DNA of 64,000 nucleotides from positions 868,001-932,000 of the forward strand of contig OZ243889.1 of assembly GCA_965213525.1 (NCBI GenBank), read 5' to 3'. Below, piece by piece: positions 51,162 to 61,384 of the stretch. Origin of the DNA: G965213525 sp965213525. Its GTDB lineage: Bacteria; Actinomycetota; Acidimicrobiia; Acidimicrobiales; Poriferisodalaceae. The notes under the pieces were generated by a model. That model ran no database searches. It saw only the letters and a list, made by a program, of their open reading frames with translations, and was not told the DNA's origin. The number at the start of each line of letters is the position of its first letter. Position 1 is the stretch's first letter. The position numbers and the translations under genes were made by a program.

Positions 51162-52292
51162 TCAGCCTCGCATCGCCACGTCGCTCGGCTCGGCTCGCAC
51201 GACCGCGCCCGTCGGTGTGGGCGCCACCGCCTCGTAGACCGCCTCGGTGATCTGGGCCAGCCGCCGGGCGTCGGCGACCGGGCCGATCAGGCCGTTGGTG
51301 AGGAACACCATCGCCATGCCCTCGTCGGGGTCCCACAGCGCTCGGCCGCCGGGCAGCCCGTCGTGACCGACTGCCCGGTGCCCGACCGCCCCGGCAAACC
51401 CCCCGGCGACCATCATCCCAAGGCCCCAGGGCACCCGGGCCCCCCCGAAGGCGCCGTCGCGCACGCCGGCCCGGTGGATCGTCGACGACGCCTCTGAGCT
51501 GGCAGCCCGCTCCAGCAGGCAGCTGCGGTGGCCCCACAGCGCCTCGAGCAGCCGGCCGAGGTCACCGGCGGGGCCCCGTCCGCCGGCGTCGGGATCGCTG
51601 CGGTCGACGAACCAGTCCGCCCGGTGCACCTCGGGTCGGGTGGGGGTGAGGCCGAGGTGTCCGCGCCAGCCGTCCCGGGTGACCCCCGTGTGCTCGGCGA
51701 GCACGAGTCGGGGCCCTAGACCCCGGGTCTGCGCGGCGAGGCCGAGGTGGGTGTCGACCATGGCGGCCGGCTCCCAGATCTCGGTCTGCAGGTACTCACC
51801 GAGGGTGCGGCCGCCACAGGTCCTCACGATCTCGGCCAGCACCCGCCAGGCCGCCGAGCGGTGGTACGCCGCACGACGCCCGGGCGGGTGCTCGGCGGGG
51901 TGGTTCGCGATCAGCGACAGGCACTCGGCGTGGTCGAGGTCGACCTCGGTCGTGTCGACGGTGGCGAACCCCCCGAGGTGGGTCAGCACGTGGCGCACGG
52001 TCACGGCCTGCTTGGACCCGGCCCACCCCGGCACCCAGCGGCTGACAGGGTCGTCGAGGGCCAGGCGCCCCCGTTCCCACAGCTGCACGATGGCGGCGGT
52101 GGTCATCATCCGGGTGCACCCGAACCAGGGCAGCAGGTGCTGGGGCCCGACCGGCTCGCCGTGGTCGTCGGTGCCGATGCCGATGTCGAGCACCACCTGG
52201 CCGTGGACGCTCACGTAGAGCTGGGCGCAGCGGTGCTGACCCTCGGCGATCTGGCGGCGGGCGACGTCGATGACGTGGTCGAACCGGTTCAC
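51162..52292 (-). CDS. Beta-lactamase-fold (serine hydrolase-like) protein lacking the Ser-Lys pair
   Basis: The 376-aa protein has the class C beta-lactamase/esterase fold: LPWF before the expected active site, LWERGRLALDDPV, VRHVLTHLGG, PGRRAAYH and the late GHDG. At the position of the catalytic S-x-x-K it reads Gly58-Cys59-Thr60-Arg61, so both nucleophile and general base are missing; Cys59 is the only nearby nucleophile. The Tyr of the second motif is kept. It is likely a pseudoenzyme or a changed catalyst. There is no signal peptide. The GTG overlaps the stop of the Cys-rich gene upstream. Confidence 0.8.
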   Translation of the reverse strand: MNRFDHVIDVARRQIAEGQHRCAQLYVSVHGQVVLDIGIGTDDHGEPVGPQHLLPWFGCTRMMTTAAIVQLWERGRLALDDPVSRWVPGWAGSKQAVTVRHVLTHLGGFATVDTTEVDLDHAECLSLIANHPAEHPPGRRAAYHRSAAWRVLAEIVRTCGGRTLGEYLQTEIWEPAAMVDTHLGLAAQTRGLGPRLVLAEHTGVTRDGWRGHLGLTPTRPEVHRADWFVDRSDPDAGGRGPAGDLGRLLEALWGHRSCLLERAASSEASSTIHRAGVRDGAFGGARVPWGLGMMVAGGFAGAVGHRAVGHDGLPGGRALWDPDEGMAMVFLTNGLIGPVADARRLAQITEAVYEAVAPTPTGAVVRAEPSDVAMRG

Positions 52293-53053
52293 GCCCGCAC
52301 GGGCCGACGCCGGGCAGGGTGGGGGAGCCAGACCTCGCCGCGTCGTCGGTCGAGCATGGCGCGCAGTTGGTCGTAGACGGCGTCGGTGCTGAGCCGGCGC
52401 AGTTCGGCGGCGGCGTGGACGTAGACGGGGTCGGTGGCCACGAAGGCCTCTGGCTCCTCGATGCACCACCACCCGAAGTCGGCGCCGCCCTCCCCCCAGT
52501 CGCGGCGGTACCAGCTGCGGATGGTCGACCAGACGTGGCCGTTGGCGTCGACGAGGTCCTCCCGACGCAGCGGCGCCTGCCAGCACACCGACGGCTTCCA
52601 GTCGGCGATGTCGGCGCCACGCGCCTCGGCCGCCTGGTGCAGGGCGCACCCGGCGCCTGCGGGGTGCCCGGGCCGGTTCAACATGACACACGCCCCGTCC
52701 ACGATGCGGGTGCGGCGGTTGCCGTCGTCGTCGGTGAACAGCGCCCCGCCCTCGGCCGTCGCCTCGTCGCGAAGCTGCCACTCGTGGGGCTCGAGCTCGG
52801 CGCTGCGGGCGGCGACGAGCGATTCGTCCTCGTCGTCGCCGAGGTAGGCGCCGTGGTGGCAGCAGCCCAGCATGGCGTCGGGATCGGCCTCGGCGTCGAT
52901 GCCCGGGCAGCCGGCGCCGTAGATGCAGCGCCAGGCGCTGGTGAGGAAGGTGAGATCGAAGAGCCAGGTGCGCTCCTCGGTCTCATCGACCAGCGAGAGC
53001 CACTCCCGGGGCACGTCGTCGGGATGCGGGGGCACGCCGTCGCCTCGTGGCAC
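52289..53053 (-). CDS. Cysteine-rich protein of unknown function
   Basis: The 254-aa protein has clustered cysteines: CIYGAGCPG, then GCCHHG, then GCALH after ~75 residues, and KPSVCWQAP. The order C-x5-C ... CC-H-H ... C-x-L-H ... KPxxC resembles YkgJ/DUF3109-type metal- or Fe-S-binding proteins, but I cannot assign it to one. The C-terminus is helical. It starts at GTG 53053 with TATCCT 8 nt upstream (leaderless); longer reading is Arg-rich and overlaps the glcD promoter. It forms a coupled pair with the beta-lactamase-fold gene. Confidence 0.7.
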   Translation of the reverse strand: MPRGDGVPPHPDDVPREWLSLVDETEERTWLFDLTFLTSAWRCIYGAGCPGIDAEADPDAMLGCCHHGAYLGDDEDESLVAARSAELEPHEWQLRDEATAEGGALFTDDDGNRRTRIVDGACVMLNRPGHPAGAGCALHQAAEARGADIADWKPSVCWQAPLRREDLVDANGHVWSTIRSWYRRDWGEGGADFGWWCIEEPEAFVATDPVYVHAAAELRRLSTDAVYDQLRAMLDRRRGEVWLPHPARRRPVRA

Positions 53054-53061
53054 GCGCGCCA

Positions 53062-53067
53062 AGGATA
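53062..53067 (-). promoter_or_regulatory. -10 element TATCCT of the Cys-rich gene (leaderless)
   Basis: TATCCT on the minus strand ends 8 nt before the GTG start of the Cys-rich gene. It is divergent from the glcD promoter 80 bp away. Confidence 0.4.
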
Positions 53068-53147
53068 GTTGCCGGGCCCGCTCTGTTCGTCGGCGTGACC
53101 GGGTGACGGCGCGCGAGCCCGCCCGGGGTCGCTTCGAGCGGGCCGGG

Positions 53148-53153
53148 TAGCGT
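53148..53153 (+). promoter_or_regulatory. -10 element TAGCGT of glcDEF (leaderless)
   Basis: TAGCGT ends exactly 7 nt before the glcD GTG, with no ribosome site. Confidence 0.45.
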
Positions 53154-53160
53154 CGATGCG

Positions 53161-54582
53161 GTGGATCCCCTCGTCGACGAGCTGGCCAGCATCGTCGGTG
53201 AACGGGGCGTGCGGACCGAGCCGCTCGAGGTCGCCCTCTACGGCCGAGACGGCTCGATGCTGGAGGGCGCAGCATCGGTGGTGGTCATGCCTGACGACGC
53301 CGCCCAGGTCGCGGCGGTGGTGGCGGTCTGTCACCGCCGGGGCCGGCCGTTCGTGCCCCGGGGCTCGGGCACCGGTCTCGCCGGGGGAGCGGTGCCGGCA
53401 GCGGGTTCGGTCGTGATCTGCTGTTCGAAGATGGATCGGCTGTTGAGCGTCGAGCCCGACGATCGCGCCGCCTGGGTCGAACCGGGCATCTTGAACCTCG
53501 ACCTCAGCCGACAGCTCGCCCCCTGGGGCCTGCACTTCGCACCCGATCCGTCGAGCCAGGCCATCTGCTCGGTCGGAGGCAACGTCGCCAACAACTCGGG
53601 CGGGCCCCACTGCCTGGCCTACGGCGTCACCTCCGCCCACGTGCTCGCGGTCGAGCTGGTGCTGGCCGACGGCGAGGTGGTCGTGCTCGGCGGCCTCGAT
53701 CCCGAACCGCCCGGCTACGACCTGCGTGGCGTCGTCGTCGGCAGCGAGGGCACCCTCGGGGTGGTCACGCGCGTTGCGGTGCGCCTCACGCCCGACGCGC
53801 CGGCGGTGCGCACCCTGCTGTGCGACTTCCCCGACCCGGCGTCAGGGGCCCGCGCCGTCACCGGCATCATCGCCGCTGGCATCATCCCGGCGGCCATGGA
53901 GATGATGGACCGGGCCGCGGTCGGCATCGTCGAGCGCTTCGTCGGGGCCGGGTATCCGACCGAGGCCGGGGCGGTGCTGCTGATCGAGGTCGACGGCCAC
54001 GCCGAGGCGTGCGAGGAGACCGTGGCCCGCATCGCCGACATCGTGACCGACCACGGTGCCGGGGGGTGCCGGGTCGCCGCCGATGAGGCCGAGCGCCAGC
54101 TGTTGTGGAAGGGACGCAAGGCGGCCTTCGGGGCGGTCGCCCAGCTCGCCCCGGACTACTACCTCCACGACACCGTCGTGCCTCGCACCCGCCTGGTCGA
54201 GGTGCTCGACCAGGTCTATGAGATCGCCGCCCGTCACGACCTCGTCGTCGTCAACGTCTTCCACGCCGGCGACGGCAACCTGCACCCCATCCTCGCCTTC
54301 GACGCCCGTCGGCCCGGTGTCCTCGAACGGGTCCACGCCGCCGGCAACGAGATCGTCGAGGCGTCGCTGGCTGCTGGGGGCGTGTTGTCAGGCGAGCACG
54401 GCATCGGCATCGAGAAGCGCGACATGATGCCGCTGCTGTTCTCGGCTCACGACCTCGAGCTGCAGGACCGGGTGCGCCACGCCTTCGATCCCGTCGGTCT
54501 GGCCAACCCCGACAAGGTGCTGCCGAGCGGGTCGCGGTGCGCTGATCTCGCACCCCACCTCGCCCAGGGGGCATGGGTGTGA
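53161..54582 (+). CDS. glcD: Glycolate oxidase FAD subunit
   Basis: The 473-aa flavoprotein oxidises glycolate (or lactate-like hydroxy acids) to the keto acid. The FAD-binding PCMH-type domain has PRGSGTGLAGG (about 65-75), GGNVANNSGGPHCLAYG and GSEGTLGVVT. The C-terminal FAD-oxidase domain carries NVFHAGDGNLHP and SGEHGIGIEKR, where the catalytic His and Glu lie. The length matches GlcD. It is followed 40 bp later by a GlcE-like gene and then the Fe-S subunit, the usual membrane-associated GlcDEF complex feeding electrons to the quinone pool. Confidence 0.93.
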   Translation: MDPLVDELASIVGERGVRTEPLEVALYGRDGSMLEGAASVVVMPDDAAQVAAVVAVCHRRGRPFVPRGSGTGLAGGAVPAAGSVVICCSKMDRLLSVEPDDRAAWVEPGILNLDLSRQLAPWGLHFAPDPSSQAICSVGGNVANNSGGPHCLAYGVTSAHVLAVELVLADGEVVVLGGLDPEPPGYDLRGVVVGSEGTLGVVTRVAVRLTPDAPAVRTLLCDFPDPASGARAVTGIIAAGIIPAAMEMMDRAAVGIVERFVGAGYPTEAGAVLLIEVDGHAEACEETVARIADIVTDHGAGGCRVAADEAERQLLWKGRKAAFGAVAQLAPDYYLHDTVVPRTRLVEVLDQVYEIAARHDLVVVNVFHAGDGNLHPILAFDARRPGVLERVHAAGNEIVEASLAAGGVLSGEHGIGIEKRDMMPLLFSAHDLELQDRVRHAFDPVGLANPDKVLPSGSRCADLAPHLAQGAWV

Positions 54583-54622
54583 CCGGTCCCGGCCGCCGGG
54601 CCGCCACCACCCGGGGTCGACG

Positions 54623-55573
54623 GTGGTGAGCGTCACAGGGTCAGCCGTCGGTGCCGTCTGGGCGGGTGACCTCGACGAGCTGCGCGACCTCGTGGGAACC
54701 GAGGGGCCGGTGGTGGGCGTCGGCAACGGCACCTGCGCCGACGGCGGCGACCTCATGGCGGGCACCGTGGCCATCGCCGGTCCCTCCGGTGTGGTGTCGC
54801 ACGACCCGGCCGAGCTGACCGTCCGCTGCGGCGCCGCCACCACCGTCGACGAGCTCGACGCCGTCCTCGCCGAGACCGATCAGCGGGTGGCGCTGGATCC
54901 GTCGCCCGCGGCGGGACGCACCGTCGGAGGGGTGCTGGCCGAGGGCCGCAGCGGCATCACCCGTCTGCGCCACGGGCCCCTGCGCGACCACGTGCTCGAG
55001 GTCCGCTTCGTCTCGGCGTTCGGCGACCTGGCCACCGCCGGGGGCCCGACGGTCAAGAACGTGAGCGGCTTCGACCTCGTGCGCCTGCTCGTCGGGTCGC
55101 GCGGCACCCTCGGGGTGTTCGGCGAGGTCGTGCTGCGATGCCGCCCCCGGCCCGAGATCCGCCGGTGGATGACCGGGCGGATCGACCCGTTCGAGCTGCG
55201 CGACCGCCTCTATCGTCCCGGTGCGCTGCTGTGGGACGGCACCCGCGCCTGGTTGTGCGTCGAGGGCACCGCCGCTGAGGTCGACGCCGAGCTGCGGCGC
55301 GCCGGTGGCGGGCTGGACGACTGCGCCGGCCCGCCACCGCTGCCGGCGACGGTGCGCCACTCGATGCGGCCCTCGGAGCTGCGGGGTCTGCCGGCGGCGG
55401 CAGCCCGAGCAGGGGGGACGCCGTTCGTGGCCGAGATCGGCGTGGGGGTGGTCCACGCCGCCGCGCCGCTGGTGGGGACCCGATCTGTCGGCGCCCCGGC
55501 GCTGCACCGGGCGGTCAAGGAGCGCCTCGACCCAGGCGGCCGACTGGCGCCGGGTCGGAGCCTGGGATGGTGA
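54623..55573 (+). CDS. glcE: Glycolate oxidase FAD-binding subunit
   Basis: The 316-aa protein is a shortened relative of GlcD. It has the PCMH FAD-binding domain (VVGVGNGTCADGGD replaces the usual glycine loop; TVGGVLAEGRSG; the clear FAD block KNVSGFDLVRLLVGSRGTLG) and a reduced C-terminal domain, as in GlcE. The first glycine loop deviates from PRGxGT, so its flavin may bind less tightly. GTG 54623 or the adjacent GTG 54626 is the start, with GGGG upstream. Its stop overlaps the ATG of glcF. Confidence 0.88.
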   Translation: MVSVTGSAVGAVWAGDLDELRDLVGTEGPVVGVGNGTCADGGDLMAGTVAIAGPSGVVSHDPAELTVRCGAATTVDELDAVLAETDQRVALDPSPAAGRTVGGVLAEGRSGITRLRHGPLRDHVLEVRFVSAFGDLATAGGPTVKNVSGFDLVRLLVGSRGTLGVFGEVVLRCRPRPEIRRWMTGRIDPFELRDRLYRPGALLWDGTRAWLCVEGTAAEVDAELRRAGGGLDDCAGPPPLPATVRHSMRPSELRGLPAAAARAGGTPFVAEIGVGVVHAAAPLVGTRSVGAPALHRAVKERLDPGGRLAPGRSLGW

Positions 55574-57060
55574 GGCCGGCCGTGACCGGGCTGGCGGCAC
55601 GGGCCCGCGCACGCCTCGACCGGCGCCCCGGGTGGATCACAGCGCCCACAGAGGTGGACGCCGGCCCGGGGCGCTTCACCCTCGACGTCGACGCCGACGA
55701 GCTGGCAGCGTGCATCGGATGCGGCCTGTGCCTGCCGCATTGCCCGACCTACCGGGTCACCCGCGAGGAGTCAGCCTCGCCTCGGGGACGCATCGCCCTG
55801 ATGCGCCTGGTCGACGCCGGCGCCCCGCCCGATGACGCCTTCGTCGGCTTCATGGACGCCTGCGTGCAGTGCCGTGGCTGCGAGCCGGCGTGCCCCTCGG
55901 GCGTCCCGTTCGGGCGGCTGATGGAGGGTACCCGCGCCTCCCTCGCCGCCCAGCGTCCCGGTCTCGTGCCCTGGTGGCAGCGCGTCGCCTACCGGGCCCT
56001 CGGCCACCACCGCCTCGTCCTCGCCGGCTCGAGCGCCCTGGCGGTCGCGCAGCGCCTGCGCCTCGTGCCCGCCCGCCTCGGCCTGCCCCGCCTGTCGCTG
56101 CGTCGGCCCCGCCTGCAGGCCACGGGGGATGACGTGTGGCTGCACACCGGGTGCGTGATGGACGCCTGGATGCGCCACGTCCACGTCGCCGCCGCCGACC
56201 TCGTGGGGGCGACCGGCGCTGGCGTGGCGCTGCCCTCCCCCGGCGCCGCCTGCTGCGGGGCGCTGCACGTCCACGCCGGGTTGACCGACGAGGCTCGCGC
56301 CCTTGCCGAGGCCACCATGGCGGCCTTCTGCGGTGACGCCCCCATCCTGGTCGACTCGGCGGGATGTGGCGCCCAGCTGAAGGACTACGGCCACCTGCTG
56401 GGCACGCCCGAGGCGGCGGCCTTCTCGGCCCGGGTGCTCGACATCCACGAGTGGTTGGCGCCCCGCATCGACCACCTTCCGTTGCGGACACCGTCGCCGC
56501 TCCTGCGGGTCGCCGTGCAGGACCCGTGCCACCTCCGCCACGTGCAGCGGGCCCACGGACCGGTCCGCACGTCGCTGTCACGCGTCGTCGAGGTCATCGA
56601 GCTCGACGACGAGGGGCTGTGCTGCGGTGCCGGCGGGGCCTACGCCGCCACGCACCCGCAGATGGCCGCCGACATCCGCCGCCGCAAGATCGACGCCATC
56701 GAGCGGTCGGGAGCCGAGCTGGTAGCCAGCGCCAACCCCGGATGCCTCGGCCACCTCGCTGCCGCCGGCGTGCAGGTGGTGCACCCCGTCGAGCTGCTCG
56801 CTGCTGCGCTCGACGGCCCTGCGCTCGAGAGCCCTGCGCTCGACGGCCCTGCGCTCGACAGCCCTGCGCTCGACAGCCCTGCGCTCGACAGCCCTGCGCT
56901 CGACAGCCCTGCGCTCGACGGCCCTGCGCTCGACGGCCCTGCGCTCGACGGCCCTGCGCTCGACGGCCCTGCGCTCGAGAGGCCTGCGCTCGACACCAGC
57001 GCGCCGGGCGACGAGGTCGCGACCGCGTTGGAAGGGCGCAGCGAAGGGGCAGGGCGATGA
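55567..57060 (+). CDS. glcF: Glycolate oxidase iron-sulfur subunit with repeat tail
   Basis: The 497-aa protein passes electrons from the flavin subunits. Two 4Fe-4S ferredoxin motifs lie at about 50-60 (CIGCGLCLPHCP) and 100-112 (CVQCRGCEPACP). Two cysteine-rich CCG domains follow, with CCGALHVHAG and CCGAGGAYA. After the normal end (~residue 410) comes a tail of 13 PALDG/PALDS-type pentapeptides encoded by a 15-bp repeat. The tail is absent from GlcF proteins I know. The ATG overlaps the glcE stop, and the gene's own stop overlaps the next small gene. Confidence 0.93.
   Translation: MVRPAVTGLAARARARLDRRPGWITAPTEVDAGPGRFTLDVDADELAACIGCGLCLPHCPTYRVTREESASPRGRIALMRLVDAGAPPDDAFVGFMDACVQCRGCEPACPSGVPFGRLMEGTRASLAAQRPGLVPWWQRVAYRALGHHRLVLAGSSALAVAQRLRLVPARLGLPRLSLRRPRLQATGDDVWLHTGCVMDAWMRHVHVAAADLVGATGAGVALPSPGAACCGALHVHAGLTDEARALAEATMAAFCGDAPILVDSAGCGAQLKDYGHLLGTPEAAAFSARVLDIHEWLAPRIDHLPLRTPSPLLRVAVQDPCHLRHVQRAHGPVRTSLSRVVEVIELDDEGLCCGAGGAYAATHPQMAADIRRRKIDAIERSGAELVASANPGCLGHLAAAGVQVVHPVELLAAALDGPALESPALDGPALDSPALDSPALDSPALDSPALDGPALDGPALDGPALDGPALERPALDTSAPGDEVATALEGRSEGAGR
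56806..57000. repeat. 15-bp minisatellite in glcF, 13 copies
   Basis: Thirteen 15-bp units (GCGCTCGACGGCCCT and close variants) follow one another without interruption and stay in frame. They encode PALDG/PALDS repeats. Several neighbouring units are identical, indicating recent slippage. Confidence 0.95.
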
Positions 57061-57254
57061 GCGATCGGGTCGACGACGTCGCTGACCGTCTGGAGGCGAT
57101 CGCCGAGGAGCTCGGCGACCTCGCCCTCGAGTCCCTGCGGGCGGCCGTGGCCGGCGGGGCGACGGCTCGCCCGGCCGAGGAGCGCCGGCTCACCCGGGCT
57201 CGGCGCAGCGTCGAGAAGGCCGCCAACCTCCTACGGCTCGACGACCACGAGTGA
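57057..57254 (+). CDS. Small helical hypothetical protein
   Basis: The 65-aa protein is predicted to be two amphipathic helices (VDDVADRLEAIAEELGDLAL and EERRLTRARRSVEKAANLLR, each within 20 residues). I do not recognise it. The ATG overlaps the glcF stop (ATGA), so it is translated with the glycolate oxidase subunits and may be a small accessory of that complex. It converges with sodN. Confidence 0.65.
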   Translation: MSDRVDDVADRLEAIAEELGDLALESLRAAVAGGATARPAEERRLTRARRSVEKAANLLRLDDHE

Positions 57255-57273
57255 TGCAGCGTTCGTCGGGGAG

Positions 57274-57325
57274 GTCCGGCGGCCGGGGGCGGCCCGTCCC
57301 GGGGGAGGGGGCCTGACCGCCGGAC
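57274..57325. terminator. Inverted repeat between glcF operon and sodN
   Basis: GTCCGGCGG and CCGCCGGAC form a perfect 9-bp stem around a GC-rich 34-nt interior. It lies between convergent genes and probably terminates both. A second perfect repeat, GGCCTG-GCT-CAGGCC (57329-57343), overlaps the sodN stop. Confidence 0.5.
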
Positions 57326-57336
57326 GTCGGCCTGGC

Positions 57337-57753
57337 TCAGGCCGCCTTCTTGGTCTCCCAGAAGACCTCGTCGATCTTGGCGATGGCGTCGAGGAGCTGC
57401 TGACCCTGGGCCGGGTCCTCTGACTTCTTGGACTCCCCGGCGAGCTTGGTCGCCTCCCAGAAGGTCTGGTGCAGCTCGGGGAACTTCTCGAGGTGCGGCG
57501 GCTTGAAGTAGTCGGTCCACAGCACCCACAGGTGGTGCTTGACGAGCTCGGCGCGCTCTTCTTTGATCTGCACGGCCCGGGCCTTGAACACCGGGTCATC
57601 AGAGCCCTGGAACTTCTCCTGGCACCCCTTGACCGACTCGGCCTCGATGCGGGCCTGCGCCGGGTCATAGACGCCACAGGGCAGATCGCAGTGGGCGCTC
57701 ACCGCAGCGGGCGCCGAAGCCCGATCGATCAGGCGGAGCAGGGAATCGAGCAT
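57337..57753 (-). CDS. sodN: Nickel superoxide dismutase precursor
   Basis: The enzyme disproportionates superoxide with a single Ni ion in the cytoplasm. The 138-aa precursor contains the nickel hook HCDLPCGVYD. Cleavage after Ala20 would expose His21 as the new N-terminus with Cys22 and Cys26 as ligands (H1, C2, C6 of the mature enzyme), leaving a normal 118-residue four-helix protein. The 20-residue propeptide is typical. The ATG follows GAGGTG. A candidate -10 box TAGGCT is at 57788-57793, inside the divergent protease gene. It is the partner of sodX. Confidence 0.97.
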   Translation of the reverse strand: MLDSLLRLIDRASAPAAVSAHCDLPCGVYDPAQARIEAESVKGCQEKFQGSDDPVFKARAVQIKEERAELVKHHLWVLWTDYFKPPHLEKFPELHQTFWEATKLAGESKKSEDPAQGQQLLDAIAKIDEVFWETKKAA

Positions 57754-58180
57754 GTGGGTCACCTCGTGGGTCGGCGGTGTGCTGGCGAGCCTACCCAGGC
57801 CATCGCGCCGCCGAGTGACCCGCTGGGGCGTCGCTGCCGCCGCCGCCACCACCGTCGCAGTGGTCGCCAGCACCCGGGTGACCCGGGTCGAGGTCCACGG
57901 CGCCTCGATGGAGCCCACCCTGTGGGCCGGCGACCGCCTGGTGGTCCGCAGGACCCGGGCCGTCGCGGTCGGCGATCTCGTCGTGGCCGCGGACCCCCGG
58001 GGCGGGCGGCCCTGGGTGAAGCGGGTCGCGGACATCACCCCGGCCGGCGTCGACCTGCGCGGTGACCGCCCCGACGCCTCGACCGACAGCCGCCACGTCG
58101 GGCCCGTGCGCCCCGACGCCGTCCTCGGGCGGGTCACCCGCCGCTACCACCAGGCGTCTGACGCTGCCGGTCGCGACTGA
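57752..58180 (+). CDS. sodX: Nickel-type superoxide dismutase maturation protease
   Basis: The 142-aa S26-family peptidase removes the SodN propeptide so that nickel can bind. It has a single hydrophobic segment (about 25-42), then GASMEPTLWAGD with nucleophile Ser52, and the general base Lys90 in WVKRV. The domain is short, as in other SodX proteins. It is head to head with sodN. The first ATG (57752) overlaps the sodN start codon on the other strand; GTG codons at 57779 or 57818 are also possible starts and would free space for promoters. Confidence 0.9.
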   Translation: MWVTSWVGGVLASLPRPSRRRVTRWGVAAAAATTVAVVASTRVTRVEVHGASMEPTLWAGDRLVVRRTRAVAVGDLVVAADPRGGRPWVKRVADITPAGVDLRGDRPDASTDSRHVGPVRPDAVLGRVTRRYHQASDAAGRD

Positions 58181-58203
58181 GACGGCGGCGGCGCGCCGCC
58201 GGG

Positions 58204-59292
58204 TCAGGTCTGGTCGGCCTTGGTGGCCAAGGCCTCGATCAGCTCGTCGAAGCTCTTCTCGAAGCTCGACACGCCCTGCTCCTCGAGCAGGTGGGTCACC
58301 TCGTCGAGGTCGACGCCCACCTCGGCCAGGGCGTCCGAGGTGCGCTGGGCCTCCTCGGGGTCGGCGTCGATGGTGCGCGCCACGGTGCCGTGATCGTCGA
58401 ACGCCTCGAGGGTGTCGTCGGGCATCGTGTTGACCGTGTGGGGGCCGATGAGCTCGTCGACGTAGCGGGTGTCGGGGTACGAGGGGTCCTTGGTCGAGGT
58501 CGATGCCCACAGCGGGCGTTGCGGGCGGGCCCCACGGGCGGCCAGCGCGTCCCACCTCGGCCCCGAGAACACGTCGTTGAAGCGCTGGTAGGCTAGGCGG
58601 GCGTTGGCGATCGCCGCCGTGCCCCGCAGTGCAGCCGCCTCGGGCGTGCCGATCTCGTCGAGGCGACGGTCGACCTCGGTGTCGACCCGGCTGATGAAGA
58701 ACGACGCCACGCTGGCCACCGTCGACAGGTCGCCCTCGGCCCGCTCGAGGCCGGCCAGGTAGGCCTCCATGACCTCGACGTAGCGGTCGAGGGAAAAGAT
58801 CAACGTCACGTTGATGCTGCGGCGCTCGGAGATCATCTGCTCGACCGCGCCGATGCCCTCGGAGGTGGCGGGGATCTTGACCATCACGTTCGGGGCGTCG
58901 ATGCGCTCGTGCAGCTGGCGGGCCTGCTCGATCGTGCCCTGGCGATCACGGGCGAGCGAGGGCGCGACCTCGACCGAGACGTAGCCGTCGTCGCCGTCGC
59001 TGTCGTCGTAGACGCCCGAGAGCAGATCGGTCGCCGAGGTGATGTCGCGCACGACCAGTGACCAGTAGGCGTCGGTCAACGACGAGCCCTGGGCTATGAG
59101 CTCGGAGAACTGCGCGTCATAGCCGTCATCAGCGGTGATGGCCTTGGCGAAGATGGTCGGGTTCGAGGTGATGCCTCGCACGCCGCGCTCGACCAGCCGG
59201 GCCAGCTCACCGTCGGTGATCCAGCCCCGCCGGAGGTTGTCGAGCCAGGGGCTCTGCCCGTGCTCGGCGTGCAGTCGCTGCAGACGGTTCAT
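58204..59292 (-). CDS. tal: Transaldolase
   Basis: The enzyme transfers dihydroxyacetone units between sugar phosphates in the non-oxidative pentose phosphate pathway. The 362-aa protein has GVRGITSNPTIFAKAI near the start, the Schiff-base lysine in NVMVKIPAT and a late PLWASTSTKDPSYPDT block. The length and these motifs match the actinobacterial (type 2) transaldolases. The ATG is preceded by GAGGAGG. It lies 52 bp downstream of transketolase in the same direction. Confidence 0.95.
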   Translation of the reverse strand: MNRLQRLHAEHGQSPWLDNLRRGWITDGELARLVERGVRGITSNPTIFAKAITADDGYDAQFSELIAQGSSLTDAYWSLVVRDITSATDLLSGVYDDSDGDDGYVSVEVAPSLARDRQGTIEQARQLHERIDAPNVMVKIPATSEGIGAVEQMISERRSINVTLIFSLDRYVEVMEAYLAGLERAEGDLSTVASVASFFISRVDTEVDRRLDEIGTPEAAALRGTAAIANARLAYQRFNDVFSGPRWDALAARGARPQRPLWASTSTKDPSYPDTRYVDELIGPHTVNTMPDDTLEAFDDHGTVARTIDADPEEAQRTSDALAEVGVDLDEVTHLLEEQGVSSFEKSFDELIEALATKADQT

Positions 59293-59344
59293 GGCGGGCC
59301 TCCTCGGCCGTGGACGTGGTGCTCTGGTGACGGAACCGACGTGC

Positions 59345-61339
<1,995 letters not shown>

Positions 61340-61347
61340 AGAGCCCG

Positions 61348-61353
61348 ACCCTA
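61348..61353 (-). promoter_or_regulatory. -10 element TAGGGT of tkt-tal (leaderless)
   Basis: TAGGGT on the minus strand ends 8 nt before the transketolase GTG, with no ribosome site between. Confidence 0.4.
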
Positions 61354-61384
61354 CCGACCGCTGGTCCGGCGCCCACCGCCCGCC

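Noticed and set aside
56806..57000. CRISPR-like array
   Set aside because: The 15-bp units are contiguous with no spacers and are translated in frame as part of glcF.
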